Positions 9,139 through 18,418 are shown, counted from the stretch's first letter. The stretch is DNA of 64,000 nucleotides from Sphaerochaetaceae bacterium (GCA_024699225.1 JAILPZ010000009.1:17990-81989), one strand, 5' to 3'. The notes: generated by a model not told the origin, from the sequence alone. A program made the numbers and translations.

Positions 9139-10482
9139 TTACTTGAACTTTTTAATTATAGCCTCAAGCTCGGAGAAGTGCTTCTTAAGCTCTTCCTGTG
9201 TCTTGGCTTCTACGACAAGACGCAGATACGGTTCTGTGTTTGACTTACGTACGTTGAACCACCATGTGGGGAACTCAACCCTGTATCCGTCAAAATCAAG
9301 GACCTTAACCGGGTTCTTCTTTGAATACTCGTCAAAGAGAGCCTTCATGGCCTCATCCTTCTGCTCAAGCTTGAAGTTAACCTCACCGCTGTTTGCATAG
9401 ACGATAATCTCATCAAGAAGCTGTCCCAGGGTCTTTCCTTCCTTCTTGAGCTTTGCAACAGTCTGGAGAACAAGAAGTGAAGCGAGAATACCGCTGTCAC
9501 AGTTGTAGAAGTCTCTGAAGTAGTAGTGACCTGCAAGCTCACCGCCGAAGATGCAGTGCTCTTCCCTGATTTTCATCTTTGCAAATGCATGTCCGACCTT
9601 CCAGGTAAAGACCTCTGTTGCACCCTTCTTCATAAGGTATTCTGATGTTGAACGTGAAGTTCTTATATCAACCAGGACCGAGCCCTTCTCCTTCTCAAGA
9701 TAGTAGGCTCCTATTACTGCAGTTATGTAGTCAGGCTGCAAGAAGCGTCCGCGGTCGTCTATGAACATGACTCTGTCAGCATCTCCGTCGTAGATGACAC
9801 CTACATCTGACTTGTTCTTAAGGACTGCTGCCTTAATCTGAGCACAGTTTTCTTCCTCAAGAGGATTGGGTTCATGGGCCGGGAATGTTCCGTCCATTAC
9901 GTCGTTAATGTACTTTGCATGGTCTCCGAAGAGCTCCTTGATGTAGAGGTTGCTCATTCCGTTTGAACCGTCAACGGAGATATTAATTCCGCTGAGGTCC
10001 GGAAGGAACTGCTTCTGGAAGTTAAGATAAGCCTCATGGATGTCTTTTTTGATTATCTTTCCCCTCTTCTCCGGGGCAACAGGCTTTACCACTCCTTCTG
10101 CGCAGAGCTTCTCAAGTTCCTTAAGACCTGATTCTCCGCCTACAGGAATGGCTGCGGCTCTTGAGATTTTCATGCCGTTGTATTCTTTCGGGTTATGGCT
10201 GGCAGTAATCTGAACAGATGCACCGGCCTTAAGATAAACAGTTGCAAAATAAACCATAGGAGTTGTGGCCAGGCCAATATCCCATACATCCACTCCCCTG
10301 TCATTTATACCCTTACAGAGATTGTCATGAATCTCATCACTTGTAAGTCTGACATCTCTTCCGACTACTACAAAATCACAGGGAAGAAGCTGTGGAAGAA
10401 AGTATCCTACCTTGTATGCTGTTTCCTTGTTGAAATCCTTGTTGTAGATTCCTCTGATGTCATAAGCTTTAAATGCGCCCAT
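9139..10482 (-). CDS. Phosphomannomutase/phosphoglucomutase
   Basis: FKAYDIRGIYN; VQITASHNPKEYNGMKIS; DGDADRVMFID; RKSNTEPYLRLVVEA. Confidence 0.93.
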   Translation of the reverse strand: MGAFKAYDIRGIYNKDFNKETAYKVGYFLPQLLPCDFVVVGRDVRLTSDEIHDNLCKGINDRGVDVWDIGLATTPMVYFATVYLKAGASVQITASHNPKEYNGMKISRAAAIPVGGESGLKELEKLCAEGVVKPVAPEKRGKIIKKDIHEAYLNFQKQFLPDLSGINISVDGSNGMSNLYIKELFGDHAKYINDVMDGTFPAHEPNPLEEENCAQIKAAVLKNKSDVGVIYDGDADRVMFIDDRGRFLQPDYITAVIGAYYLEKEKGSVLVDIRTSRSTSEYLMKKGATEVFTWKVGHAFAKMKIREEHCIFGGELAGHYYFRDFYNCDSGILASLLVLQTVAKLKKEGKTLGQLLDEIIVYANSGEVNFKLEQKDEAMKALFDEYSKKNPVKVLDFDGYRVEFPTWWFNVRKSNTEPYLRLVVEAKTQEELKKHFSELEAIIKKFK

Positions 10483-10501
10483 TTTGATTCTCCTTTATCT
10501 A

Positions 10502-10942
10502 TCAGTTAAAAAAGTCCTTATCCACTAACTGGAAGAACCTGACTGTTCCATCTTTAAGCTGAATTTTTGTAACGGTTTCAAGAAAAACACGGGAGAAGGC
10601 TGAAGCCTCTTTGGCTTCCTTTCCCTTCTCAATAAAGGCCCTGGCTGCAGATTTTCTGACAGTCTCAACACCCACTATATCCTGGGAATTGAAGGACCTT
10701 TCAAACTTTACATATTTTTCATTTTTCTTGCTTGATACGGTAAACCCGAGTATGCTGGCACGCCTCTTGAAATCCTCGTAGTGGTAGATACCGTTAATTC
10801 TGTAAACAAAAACACCTGCTTCCCTTATGTTTCCTTCAGAATCACCGTACCACAGAGAAAAATTCCTTCTGTCTATTTTTCCGCCGTGTTTTTCCTCGAG
10901 CTTTTTAAGAAATTCTTCTGCGTCTGACTCTATTTCAGCCAT
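10502..10942 (-). CDS. Uncharacterised ~146 aa protein, paralogue of 14425..14856
   Basis: KLEEKHGGKIDRRNFSLWYGDSEGNIREAGVFVYRINGIYHYEDF aligns with the protein at 14425. Confidence 0.75.
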   Translation of the reverse strand: MAEIESDAEEFLKKLEEKHGGKIDRRNFSLWYGDSEGNIREAGVFVYRINGIYHYEDFKRRASILGFTVSSKKNEKYVKFERSFNSQDIVGVETVRKSAARAFIEKGKEAKEASAFSRVFLETVTKIQLKDGTVRFFQLVDKDFFN

Positions 10943-11007
10943 AAAAACCTCATTGTCTTTCTTTTTTTTATCTTAGCAGATATAATCGCCTAACAAAAGG
11001 AATATTT

Positions 11008-12546
11008 ATGGATTACGAGGCAAAGGATTTCGGCAAAATCCTCAAGAAAAATGCACAGGCGCTGCGCCACGAACTACTTGCTCAGCAAACTGACTGCATG
11101 CGGGTTTACGATAGAAATCTCCAGGCCTTCCCTGTGACGGTTGACCTGTACGGAAAGTACGCAAGAGTCACTGATTACGGTGAGCAGATGATGGAGGAAG
11201 AGACTAAGGCAAGCTGTCTTGATATCTGTTCAAGAATGCTTTACCTGAATCCTGAGAACGTCATTTACACCTACAGAGCCAAAAGAGAAAAAGGCGAACA
11301 GCATGAAAAATCAGAATCTCAGGCCGTAATTACACAGGTTTCTGAGAACGGTCTTATGTTTACGGTAGATCTTGCAAGCTACACAGATACGGGTCTATTT
11401 CTGGATCACAGCGTTACAAGGCAGATGATCCGTGAAAGAAGTAACGGCTGTGATGTGCTTAACCTTTTCTCCTACACAGGAAGTTTCTCTGTTTACGCAG
11501 CAGCCGGCGGAGCAAAGAGCGTAACCAGTGTTGATCTTTCTGCAACCTATACAAAGTGGGCTGAGAAGAACCTCAGTGACAACGGTTACAGCGGAAGTCT
11601 TTACAGCTGCCTCTGTATGGACGCAGAAAAGTTCCTGCTTCAGGCTGCAGAAGAACATAAAAAATACGATATAGTAATTTTTGATCCTCCTTCTTTCTCA
11701 AACAGCAGGAAGATGGAAAGAGACTTTGATGTTGCACGGGACTGGAGTGCATGGATCCGGAAAATAGTTGCAGTTTTAAGACCGGAAGGTTTTATCCTGT
11801 TTTCAACAAACCTCGGAACCTTTACAATGGATAAGAGACGGGTAAGAGGATTATCCGTCAAAGAAATAACCGGATACCTTTCGGCTCCGGGATTTACAAA
11901 ACGCAGCAGAGGTGCTGTCAGGAGTTGGCTAATGGCTTTTGATGATGATTCACTCTCACTCGACTGGAGTGAAGACGTAAAGACCGGCAGGAAAAAAGAG
12001 CAGCCGGTAAAGAAAAAGGAAAACAGGCCCTACAGGGATAAGGGCTCAGACAACAGAACACGAAGATATGGTTCTGAACGCAGGGGAGAAAGGTCTGACA
12101 GACCGTACAAATCAGACAGATACGAGAGAAACGACAGGTACGAAAGAAAAGACAGGGATGACAGATATGACCGCCGTTCCTACTCCGACAGAACTGACAG
12201 ATCAGATAGAGAATACAGAGATTACAGAAGTGACCGCCGTTCCTACTCTGACAGATCTGATAGAGGAAACAGGGAATACAGAAGCGACAGATACGACAGG
12301 TCAGACCGCAATCCGAGATACTCTGACAGAGACAGGTCATACAAATCTTCATACGGGGACAAGCGCCAGGAAAGATACTCAGACAGGAAGCCTTCAGAAA
12401 AGACATACGGAAAGAATGAGTACAGAAAGCCTGCACAAAAACCATCAGGAAGAGAGAGGCCTTATGGATACGACAGTTTCCGCCCTGCCCGCTCAAGAAA
12501 TGACAGCTCTGACTTCTTCTGGAACGACGAGGATCTTGATAACTGA
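11008..12546 (+). CDS. Class I SAM-dependent rRNA methyltransferase-like protein (RlmI/RlmK-like) with long DRYSDR-rich C-terminal tail
   Basis: LNLFSYTGSFSVYAAAGGAKSVTSVDLS; DIVIFDPPSFSNSRKM; about 190 aa low-complexity tail. Confidence 0.88.
   Translation: MDYEAKDFGKILKKNAQALRHELLAQQTDCMRVYDRNLQAFPVTVDLYGKYARVTDYGEQMMEEETKASCLDICSRMLYLNPENVIYTYRAKREKGEQHEKSESQAVITQVSENGLMFTVDLASYTDTGLFLDHSVTRQMIRERSNGCDVLNLFSYTGSFSVYAAAGGAKSVTSVDLSATYTKWAEKNLSDNGYSGSLYSCLCMDAEKFLLQAAEEHKKYDIVIFDPPSFSNSRKMERDFDVARDWSAWIRKIVAVLRPEGFILFSTNLGTFTMDKRRVRGLSVKEITGYLSAPGFTKRSRGAVRSWLMAFDDDSLSLDWSEDVKTGRKKEQPVKKKENRPYRDKGSDNRTRRYGSERRGERSDRPYKSDRYERNDRYERKDRDDRYDRRSYSDRTDRSDREYRDYRSDRRSYSDRSDRGNREYRSDRYDRSDRNPRYSDRDRSYKSSYGDKRQERYSDRKPSEKTYGKNEYRKPAQKPSGRERPYGYDSFRPARSRNDSSDFFWNDEDLDN
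12169..12294 (+). repeat. Two-copy 63-bp in-frame tandem repeat in methyltransferase tail
   Basis: GACCGCCGTTCCTACTCYGACAGA... at 12169 and 12232; encodes DRRSYSDRTDRSDREYRDYRS / DRRSYSDRSDRGNREYRSDRY. Confidence 0.75.
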
Positions 12547-12618
12547 TTTTTTTAATTATTTAGTGCATATGATTGACAGAAAAGTTCATTTGGAGTACAT
12601 TCTTTTCTGTTAACGCAT

Positions 12619-12691
12619 TCCCTTGTAGCTCAGCCGGTAGAGCGGGTGGCTGTTAACCACTAGGTCGGCGGTTCGAGTCCGTCCGGGGGAG
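12619..12691 (+). tRNA. tRNA-Asn (GTT)
   Basis: Cloverleaf read by eye: acceptor TCCCTTG/CGGGGGA, anticodon loop CTGTTAA, T-loop TTCGAGTC. Confidence 0.93.
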
Positions 12692-12693
12692 CT

Positions 12694-12726
12694 AAAACCA
12701 GTCAGAAATGACTGGTTTTCTTTTTT
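12694..12726 (+). terminator. Intrinsic terminator after tRNA-Asn
   Basis: AAAACCAGTCAGAAATGACTGGTTTTCTTTTTT. Confidence 0.88.
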
Positions 12727-12806
12727 ATATGCTTTAGTTCTGACTTATAGCCTTTTTTTGCTCCGGATGTAAGAAAAAGTATTACATCGAGCACCATTTT
12801 TTTTCC

Positions 12807-12842
12807 AAAAAAACGAAAAACCTCCATGCTTTCACATGGAGG
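12807..12842 (-). terminator. Intrinsic terminator for the SSS transporter gene
   Basis: Minus strand CCTCCATGTGAAAGCATGGAGGTTTTTCGTTTTTTT. Confidence 0.8.
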
Positions 12843-12863
12843 CGTATAAGAATCAGATTAAAT

Positions 12864-14300
12864 TCAATCTTCGTAGGCTGACGGTGCTGCGGGAACTCCC
12901 TTCTTCCATTCAATTGCGTTAACGATATAGAAAGTTACAACACTTACCAGACATCCGAATACTACCGGCATGAGGTACTTTGTAGCAGCAACACCCTTTG
13001 TTGAAAGGATCTGCCAGAAAATGAAACCGATTGTACCGACAATGATTGAGATGCGTCCGGAATTCTTTGTTGCGTTTGCAACGACAAGACCAAGGCCATA
13101 GGCTGCAAATGGTCCGGCACATCTGATACCGAATGCAAATGTATTCATGGTTGTGATTGGAACACCTGCAAATGAAATGACCATGGCAACTGCGCAGCAG
13201 ATAACGTTACAAAGTCTTGTAGCACGAACTTCCTTCATACCCTCAAGGCCTGACTTGCAGTAAGGCTTGTAGAGGTCGTTGATAATCATAGTGGACATAC
13301 AGAGAAGGTTGGAGTCTGCTGAAGACATGGTAGCTGAAATAATGGCTGCAGAAACAATACCTGTGATGATTGTCGGTGCATATGCCTGTGTTACAGCCAT
13401 CATTGCGTTTGATCCGTTTGCAAGCAGATTAGGAAGACTGTCCTTGGCTGCAAGAGCGGCAAGACCGAGCAGTGTGGGGAATGCTGACATGGCTGCCATA
13501 AGAACTGCAGAAACAAAAGAAGCCTTCTTTGCTGTTGCCTCATCCTTGGCTGTCTCAAATCTTGAAATCATTTCAGGACCTGAAAGGAAGGTACAGAAGT
13601 AGTTAAAGATGTAGCCGAAGATAAATGCCCAGCCAATCTTTGTGAAACTTGTCTGACCTGCAGGAAGCTTTGCTGAAATTGCTGCCCATCCGCCGAGTGA
13701 TGAGATAACAACAGGTGTGGCAATTGCAAGACCGATAAGAATGATAAGGAACTGAACCATATCAGAAATCTGGTCTGCAATCATTCCGCCGAATGTTGTG
13801 TACAGGATAATAACAATACCGGCAATGATCATACAAAGCTTTACGTTAAGACCTGTGAGTGTGGCAACAACAGAACCTGATGCAGCAACCTGAGAAGATG
13901 TAAGACAGAAAAGAGCCAGAATGTTAAGGACTGCTGTGAATCCTGAACTGAACTTTCCGAAGCGTCTCCCAACAACTTCAGGAATAGTTACAGCCATTGT
14001 CTTTCTGATTTTTGGAGCAAAATATGCAAGGGGGATCATTGCTATTGATGCAGCAAGGACATACCACATTGCACTCATTCCCCAGGAACCGAAAGCCTTC
14101 TGGGCAAGACCTGTTGTACAGCCTCCACCAATGTTATTTGCAGAAAGAGAGAATGCAACCATAAAGACGCCCATTCTTCTTCCGGCAAGCATGTAGTCTT
14201 CAGCGCCTTTAATTTTAAGCTTACCGACTACATAACCGACAATCAGCATACCTGCAAGGTAGCCAATTACGATTATAAGAGCACTTGTGTTTACTACCAT
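12864..14300 (-). CDS. Sodium:solute symporter (SSS) family protein
   Basis: 478 aa polytopic; EDYMLAGRRMGVFMVAFSLSANNIGGG. Confidence 0.88.
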   Translation of the reverse strand: MVVNTSALIIVIGYLAGMLIVGYVVGKLKIKGAEDYMLAGRRMGVFMVAFSLSANNIGGGCTTGLAQKAFGSWGMSAMWYVLAASIAMIPLAYFAPKIRKTMAVTIPEVVGRRFGKFSSGFTAVLNILALFCLTSSQVAASGSVVATLTGLNVKLCMIIAGIVIILYTTFGGMIADQISDMVQFLIILIGLAIATPVVISSLGGWAAISAKLPAGQTSFTKIGWAFIFGYIFNYFCTFLSGPEMISRFETAKDEATAKKASFVSAVLMAAMSAFPTLLGLAALAAKDSLPNLLANGSNAMMAVTQAYAPTIITGIVSAAIISATMSSADSNLLCMSTMIINDLYKPYCKSGLEGMKEVRATRLCNVICCAVAMVISFAGVPITTMNTFAFGIRCAGPFAAYGLGLVVANATKNSGRISIIVGTIGFIFWQILSTKGVAATKYLMPVVFGCLVSVVTFYIVNAIEWKKGVPAAPSAYED

Positions 14301-14424
14301 ATAATTCTCCTTTTTTAGTAGTGTACTGTAATATCATATAGCAACAGTATTTACATGTAAAATTATTTTTTCACGGATTTATTTCTTGACAGAAGAGTCT
14401 CAATAAAAAAGATAATTAAATGTT

Positions 14425-14856
14425 ATGTCTGATGAAAAAAAACTTACTGAAGAACTTGAAAAACGCTACGGAAAGAAGATTTCCTGGAGTAAATGGTGCA
14501 CATTTTATGCCGACAGCCGTGGCCATTTAAAACAGGACGGAGCCCTCCTCTGCCTTACGGATGTTACATTCCATGTATGGAATGAGGACTTTGAAGACAG
14601 CTTCACTTCTCTGGATGTGCTGTATACGGATTTTGTGCTCAAGTCAGAGGCAATTGAGTTTGCCGAAGGAAAAATAGAAAAAGTCCATCGTGCCAACCCT
14701 TTTAAAGCTTTGACAAAACCGACTGTACTGAGTATTGAACTTGAAGGAAAGAAATTCATGTTCTTTGAGATGAAGGGACAGGAATTCAGACAGCTTTTAA
14801 GTATAGCTCAGGCAAAACAGAAGTACAGCCACAGAGTATCCGACAGAAACAGCTAA
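14425..14856 (+). CDS. Uncharacterised ~143 aa protein, paralogue of 10502..10942
   Basis: ELEKRYGKKISWSKWCTFYADSRGHLKQDGALLCLTDVTFHVWNEDF aligns with the protein at 10502. Confidence 0.75.
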   Translation: MSDEKKLTEELEKRYGKKISWSKWCTFYADSRGHLKQDGALLCLTDVTFHVWNEDFEDSFTSLDVLYTDFVLKSEAIEFAEGKIEKVHRANPFKALTKPTVLSIELEGKKFMFFEMKGQEFRQLLSIAQAKQKYSHRVSDRNS

Positions 14857-14880
14857 AAAAAGCAGTGCCGAAGCACTGCC
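14855..14880 (-). terminator. Intrinsic terminator with UUCG tetraloop after the lipoprotein pair
   Basis: Minus strand GGCAGTGCTTCGGCACTGCTTTTTTTAG. Confidence 0.85.
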
Positions 14881-14888
14881 TGTAAGTT

Positions 14889-15875
14889 TTACTTTTTCTT
14901 CTTAATCTTTGGTTTGTGTACAGTAAAGTAATAAAGAATTCCAAGAAGAATACACAGACCTACAACACCTAAGATTACAATCAGAGGATTTGCAGTAATC
15001 CATGTTCCCTGAACTTCTTCTTTTCTCACCTCTGCAGTTTGTTCTGCAGATTCCAGAGCCTTTGAAACAGCCTCAGCAAGAGGAACTGAAGGAACCTCAG
15101 GGACAACCTCTTCTGTCTGCTTAACAGCAACCTCAGGAACTACAGATAAAGAAGCAGCAAACTCTGCTACTGCGTTCTCTGCAGCCTTTGCCATTACAAG
15201 AATATCTGAAAGAGCGGGACTCTCTGTAAAAGAGCAGGAATTATTCTCATCAAGGACAACGGAGAAATTATCAGAAAGATAATTCTTTACACTCTGAATT
15301 TCTTCATCCGTGAAATCATGCGGGAAAGATACTGTAAGATTCTCATCTGTGAAAACAGCTGAGAGTACTCCGTATTCCGTATTAACGTCATATGTTACTG
15401 AAGAGTCAGAGACAGTCAGCTTTGTTAAAGGAACATATGAAGGATCTGAATACTGTTTTACATAGTCTTCAAGCTGATAATCAATGAATAATGTAAAATC
15501 TTTAACATCTTCAAGAGACAGACCTGTAACTGTTACAGAACCTTCTGTTTCATAGTTGAATTCAGCATTCTGAAGGATACTGTAGTCAGAGCTTATTAAA
15601 GATATTAAGGCTTTTACACTTTCGGCAGAAAATGCTGACGGATAAGAAATTACCGCATTCCCTTCTTCTGCAGAAATCTTAAATGAACTTCCGTTAAAAT
15701 CATGGGACCACTCGTAAACTTCCTTTTCCTCACTTTCTACTGCCACCGGTTCTGTTGCAGCTGGTTCTGCAACCTCAACAGGTACAACCTCGGCCTCTTT
15801 GACGGCAACTGTTGAGCAGCCTGCAAGGATTATGAGAACAAGCAAAAAAACGGAAATAACAGAATAGCGTTTCAT
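14889..15875 (-). CDS. Lipoprotein with C-terminal TM helix; paralogue of next gene
   Basis: Lipobox ILAGC; C-terminal IVILGVVGLCILLGILYYFTVHKPKIKKKK. Confidence 0.75.
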   Translation of the reverse strand: MKRYSVISVFLLVLIILAGCSTVAVKEAEVVPVEVAEPAATEPVAVESEEKEVYEWSHDFNGSSFKISAEEGNAVISYPSAFSAESVKALISLISSDYSILQNAEFNYETEGSVTVTGLSLEDVKDFTLFIDYQLEDYVKQYSDPSYVPLTKLTVSDSSVTYDVNTEYGVLSAVFTDENLTVSFPHDFTDEEIQSVKNYLSDNFSVVLDENNSCSFTESPALSDILVMAKAAENAVAEFAASLSVVPEVAVKQTEEVVPEVPSVPLAEAVSKALESAEQTAEVRKEEVQGTWITANPLIVILGVVGLCILLGILYYFTVHKPKIKKKK

Positions 15876-15943
15876 TATAGACTCCTGTTGGGAAAAAGCA
15901 GAAAGAGGTCTGCCTACAGGACAGACCCCAATCTGATTATTAC

Positions 15944-17038
15944 TTATTTCTTCTTTCTGTAAACAAGGAAGTAGTAAGCACAGGCTGCTACGAGCAGTAC
16001 AATTATGATAATAAGGATAACTGTACCGGCACTTGACTTCTTGGCTTCAACTTCTTCAGGAAGCTCGATTGAAGAAACAACTTCCTTGGCCTTTTCAACA
16101 ACTTCAGAAGATTTCTCAGCAACTGTTTCTGCAGCCTTCTGAGCAACTTCCTTTGTTGCCTCAACAGCCTTTTCTGCTGTTTCCTTAACTGTCTCTACAG
16201 CAGTTTCTACAGCAGTTTTAACAACTTCCTTCTCTTCTGCTGCCGGAACATACTGGGCAAGAGCATCCACATCTGAGCTTGAAGCTGAAAGGAAAGATAC
16301 AACTTCAGCATAAGTTACTGTCTCAGGATATGTAACACTAAGAAGACCATCCTCAACAAGTTCAACTGTTGTTCCTTCAAGATAGCTGGGGTATGAAGCA
16401 AGAAGAGCTTCTCTTACAGCAAGAAGACTTTCAACAGAAACTGTCTCAGGATAACTGATATAGGCTCCACCCTTGTAGAACTTAAACTCAAGTTCCTGTC
16501 CGTTGACTGATACTGTGTAAACAAGAGCTCCGTCCTCATCAAAGGTAATCTTTGTGTTCTGAACATCTTCAGCACCGGCTGCAACAGCTACATAATGGTC
16601 AAGATACATATCAAGGATCTCTGTAGCGAGAATTGCATCCTCCTTGGAAAGACCCTTTATCTCATAGTCTGCATTCTCTGACGGTCCATAGGTAACTCCA
16701 TCAAGGATTGCACCATAATCATTAAATAAAGCAGCAGCAAAAGCGTTAACATCTTCCGCAGTAACAGATGCAGGAACTGTTACATATGTAACACCATCAT
16801 AAATTGCAAATACAACGAAACCATCACCAAGCTGCTTTTCCCATACTACTGCTGCAGGTTCTTCAACAACCGGTTCTTCAACAACCGGTTCTTCAACAAC
16901 TGGTTCTTCAACAGCTTCAATCATGGCTACAGGAACTGTAACCTCTTTAACATCTCCTGTATCTACAGAAGCAACTGAGCAGCTGACTGCAGCAAGAAGA
17001 ACTGCTGCCAGTAAAATAATCTTTGAAAAATGCTTCAC
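15944..17038 (-). CDS. Lipoprotein with EEPVV repeats, helical KEVAEKA stalk and C-terminal TM helix
   Basis: GTG start at 17038 preceded by GGAGGAAAATAC; lipobox AAVSC; AGTVILIIIIVLLVAACAYYFLVYRKKK at C-terminus (ORF track start 17089 is upstream of this). Confidence 0.75.
   Translation of the reverse strand: MKHFSKIILLAAVLLAAVSCSVASVDTGDVKEVTVPVAMIEAVEEPVVEEPVVEEPVVEEPAAVVWEKQLGDGFVVFAIYDGVTYVTVPASVTAEDVNAFAAALFNDYGAILDGVTYGPSENADYEIKGLSKEDAILATEILDMYLDHYVAVAAGAEDVQNTKITFDEDGALVYTVSVNGQELEFKFYKGGAYISYPETVSVESLLAVREALLASYPSYLEGTTVELVEDGLLSVTYPETVTYAEVVSFLSASSSDVDALAQYVPAAEEKEVVKTAVETAVETVKETAEKAVEATKEVAQKAAETVAEKSSEVVEKAKEVVSSIELPEEVEAKKSSAGTVILIIIIVLLVAACAYYFLVYRKKK
16857..16916 (-). repeat. 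Four tandem 15-bp repeats encoding EEPVV-type pentapeptides
   Basis: GGTTCTTCAACAACC x4 with minor variants on plus strand. Confidence 0.9.
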
Positions 17039-17174
17039 GTATTTTCCTCCCAAATTATTGTTATCATTTTGGACACAATTCAGTGCCACATATAGTATAA
17101 CAAGGTAAGGGCAATAAAATTACAAAAAATAATTAGAATCTGAAAAAAATAAGAAACTGGAGAAATGCCCTTAA

Positions 17175-17202
17175 AAACAAAAAACCCGTATTAATACGGG
17201 CC
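17175..17202 (-). terminator. Intrinsic terminator after 56-aa basic protein gene
   Basis: Minus strand CCCGTATTAATACGGGTTTTTTGTTTTTA. Confidence 0.8.
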
Positions 17203-17214
17203 TTCTGTTATGAA

Positions 17215-17385
17215 TTACATTAAATCCTTCGGCTTGCGGGCTGTATTGCCTGTCTTTGTGCAATATGCAAGATGGTGAAGCTTACCATTCTCAAAAACAG
17301 ACTTAGTCTTAATCTGACCACCCCAGCGGCTTGTAAGGACCTTCTCTCCGCCACGCTTGGCGTTCTTTGAAACGGCTCCTGCCAT
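17215..17385 (-). CDS. Small basic protein, 56 aa, unknown function
   Basis: MAGAVSKNAKRGGEKVLTSRWGGQIKTKSVFENGKLHHLAYCTKTGNTARKPKDLM; GGAGGA upstream of ATG at 17385; own terminator. Confidence 0.7.
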   Translation of the reverse strand: MAGAVSKNAKRGGEKVLTSRWGGQIKTKSVFENGKLHHLAYCTKTGNTARKPKDLM

Positions 17386-17504
17386 ATTATTCCTCCAAAA
17401 GAATCTCAATAACTGAGATAATATATACCAATTGAGCTGTGAAAGTCAAACACCATCAAATGCAAAGACTTGAAAGATTTACTTTCGGCATGTATTTTTA
17501 ACCC

Positions 17505-17804
17505 ATGAAGATAGGTCTTGTAAAGAGGGTTTACCTTTTTCCGGTACGTTTTTATAAAAAACACATCTCCCCTGCCCTGGGCGGGAACTGTATCTATACC
17601 CCTTCATGCTCTTCCTACTTTGAAAAATCAGTAATAGAACACGGAATACTTAAAGGTACAATTCTCGGACTTGCAAGAATATTAAGGTGCAACAGACTGT
17701 TTATGGGTGGTCCTGACGAGGTTCCCAAATACTTTACATTCAAAGCCCTGAAAGAACCCTATACCATATACAGACGTCACTATTTCAGAAAAGACAAAAA
17801 CTAA
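17505..17804 (+). CDS. yidD: Membrane protein insertion efficiency factor
   Basis: FPVRFYKKHISPALGGNCIYTPSCSSYFEKSVIEHGILKGTILGLARILRCN. Confidence 0.93.
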   Translation: MKIGLVKRVYLFPVRFYKKHISPALGGNCIYTPSCSSYFEKSVIEHGILKGTILGLARILRCNRLFMGGPDEVPKYFTFKALKEPYTIYRRHYFRKDKN

Positions 17805-18418
17805 CCGTTTATGTGGGTTACAAAGGAAATGAGAACCGACATGGCCTTTTCATTGTAACCGCCTTCAGGAATAATCAGATCAGCATAGTCCTTTGTGGGC
17901 TCAATAAACTCCATATGGCCGGGCCTTACAACCTCAAGGTACTGCTTAATAACAGATTCCATGGTTCTTCCTCTTTCCTTTATGTCTCTCTGAAGTCGTC
18001 TTATGAATCTTATGTCAGCAGGAGTATCTACAAAGATCTTAAGATCAAGAAGTTTTCTGATCTCAGGGTCATGAAGAACCATAAGGCCGTCAAGAATAAT
18101 TAGCGGGGCCGGTTCAACATGCACAGTCTCAGCTTTTCGTGAATGTCTTACAAAGTCATACTGAGGCATTTCAATAGCCTTACCGTTTTTAAGGTCCTGG
18201 AGCTGAGAGATAAGAAGCTCAGTTTCAAAGGCATCCGGTCTGTCAAAGTTTACTGCCGTGATATTGGAGTTGTTTACAAAAGCTGCACTGCGGTAGTAGT
18301 TATCCTGCTCAATAATTACAAAGTCCGGGCATACTTCTCCGATTTTGCGTACAACTGTTGATTTTCCGCTTCCGGTTCCGCCTGTAATACCAATAATCTT
18401 GACTTCCATTGTTTTCAT
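17801..18418 (-). CDS. udk: Uridine kinase
   Basis: IIGITGGTGSGKSTVVRKI...NFDRPDAFETELL...MPQYDFVRHSR. Confidence 0.9.
   Translation of the reverse strand: MKTMEVKIIGITGGTGSGKSTVVRKIGEVCPDFVIIEQDNYYRSAAFVNNSNITAVNFDRPDAFETELLISQLQDLKNGKAIEMPQYDFVRHSRKAETVHVEPAPLIILDGLMVLHDPEIRKLLDLKIFVDTPADIRFIRRLQRDIKERGRTMESVIKQYLEVVRPGHMEFIEPTKDYADLIIPEGGYNEKAMSVLISFVTHING

Noticed and set aside
12169-12294. CRISPR-like repeats
   Set aside because: Only two adjacent in-frame 63-bp copies with no spacers; protein-coding repeat. No CRISPR array seen in the window.
11918-12496. 192-aa Cys-rich minus-strand ORF
   Set aside because: Antisense shadow of the same low-complexity region; Cys/Ile richness follows from the complement of the repeats.
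12068-12613. 181-aa plus-strand ORF over the methyltransferase tail
   Set aside because: Out-of-frame reading of the repetitive DRYSDR-coding DNA; runs into the intergenic region before the tRNA and has no RBS or recognisable domain.
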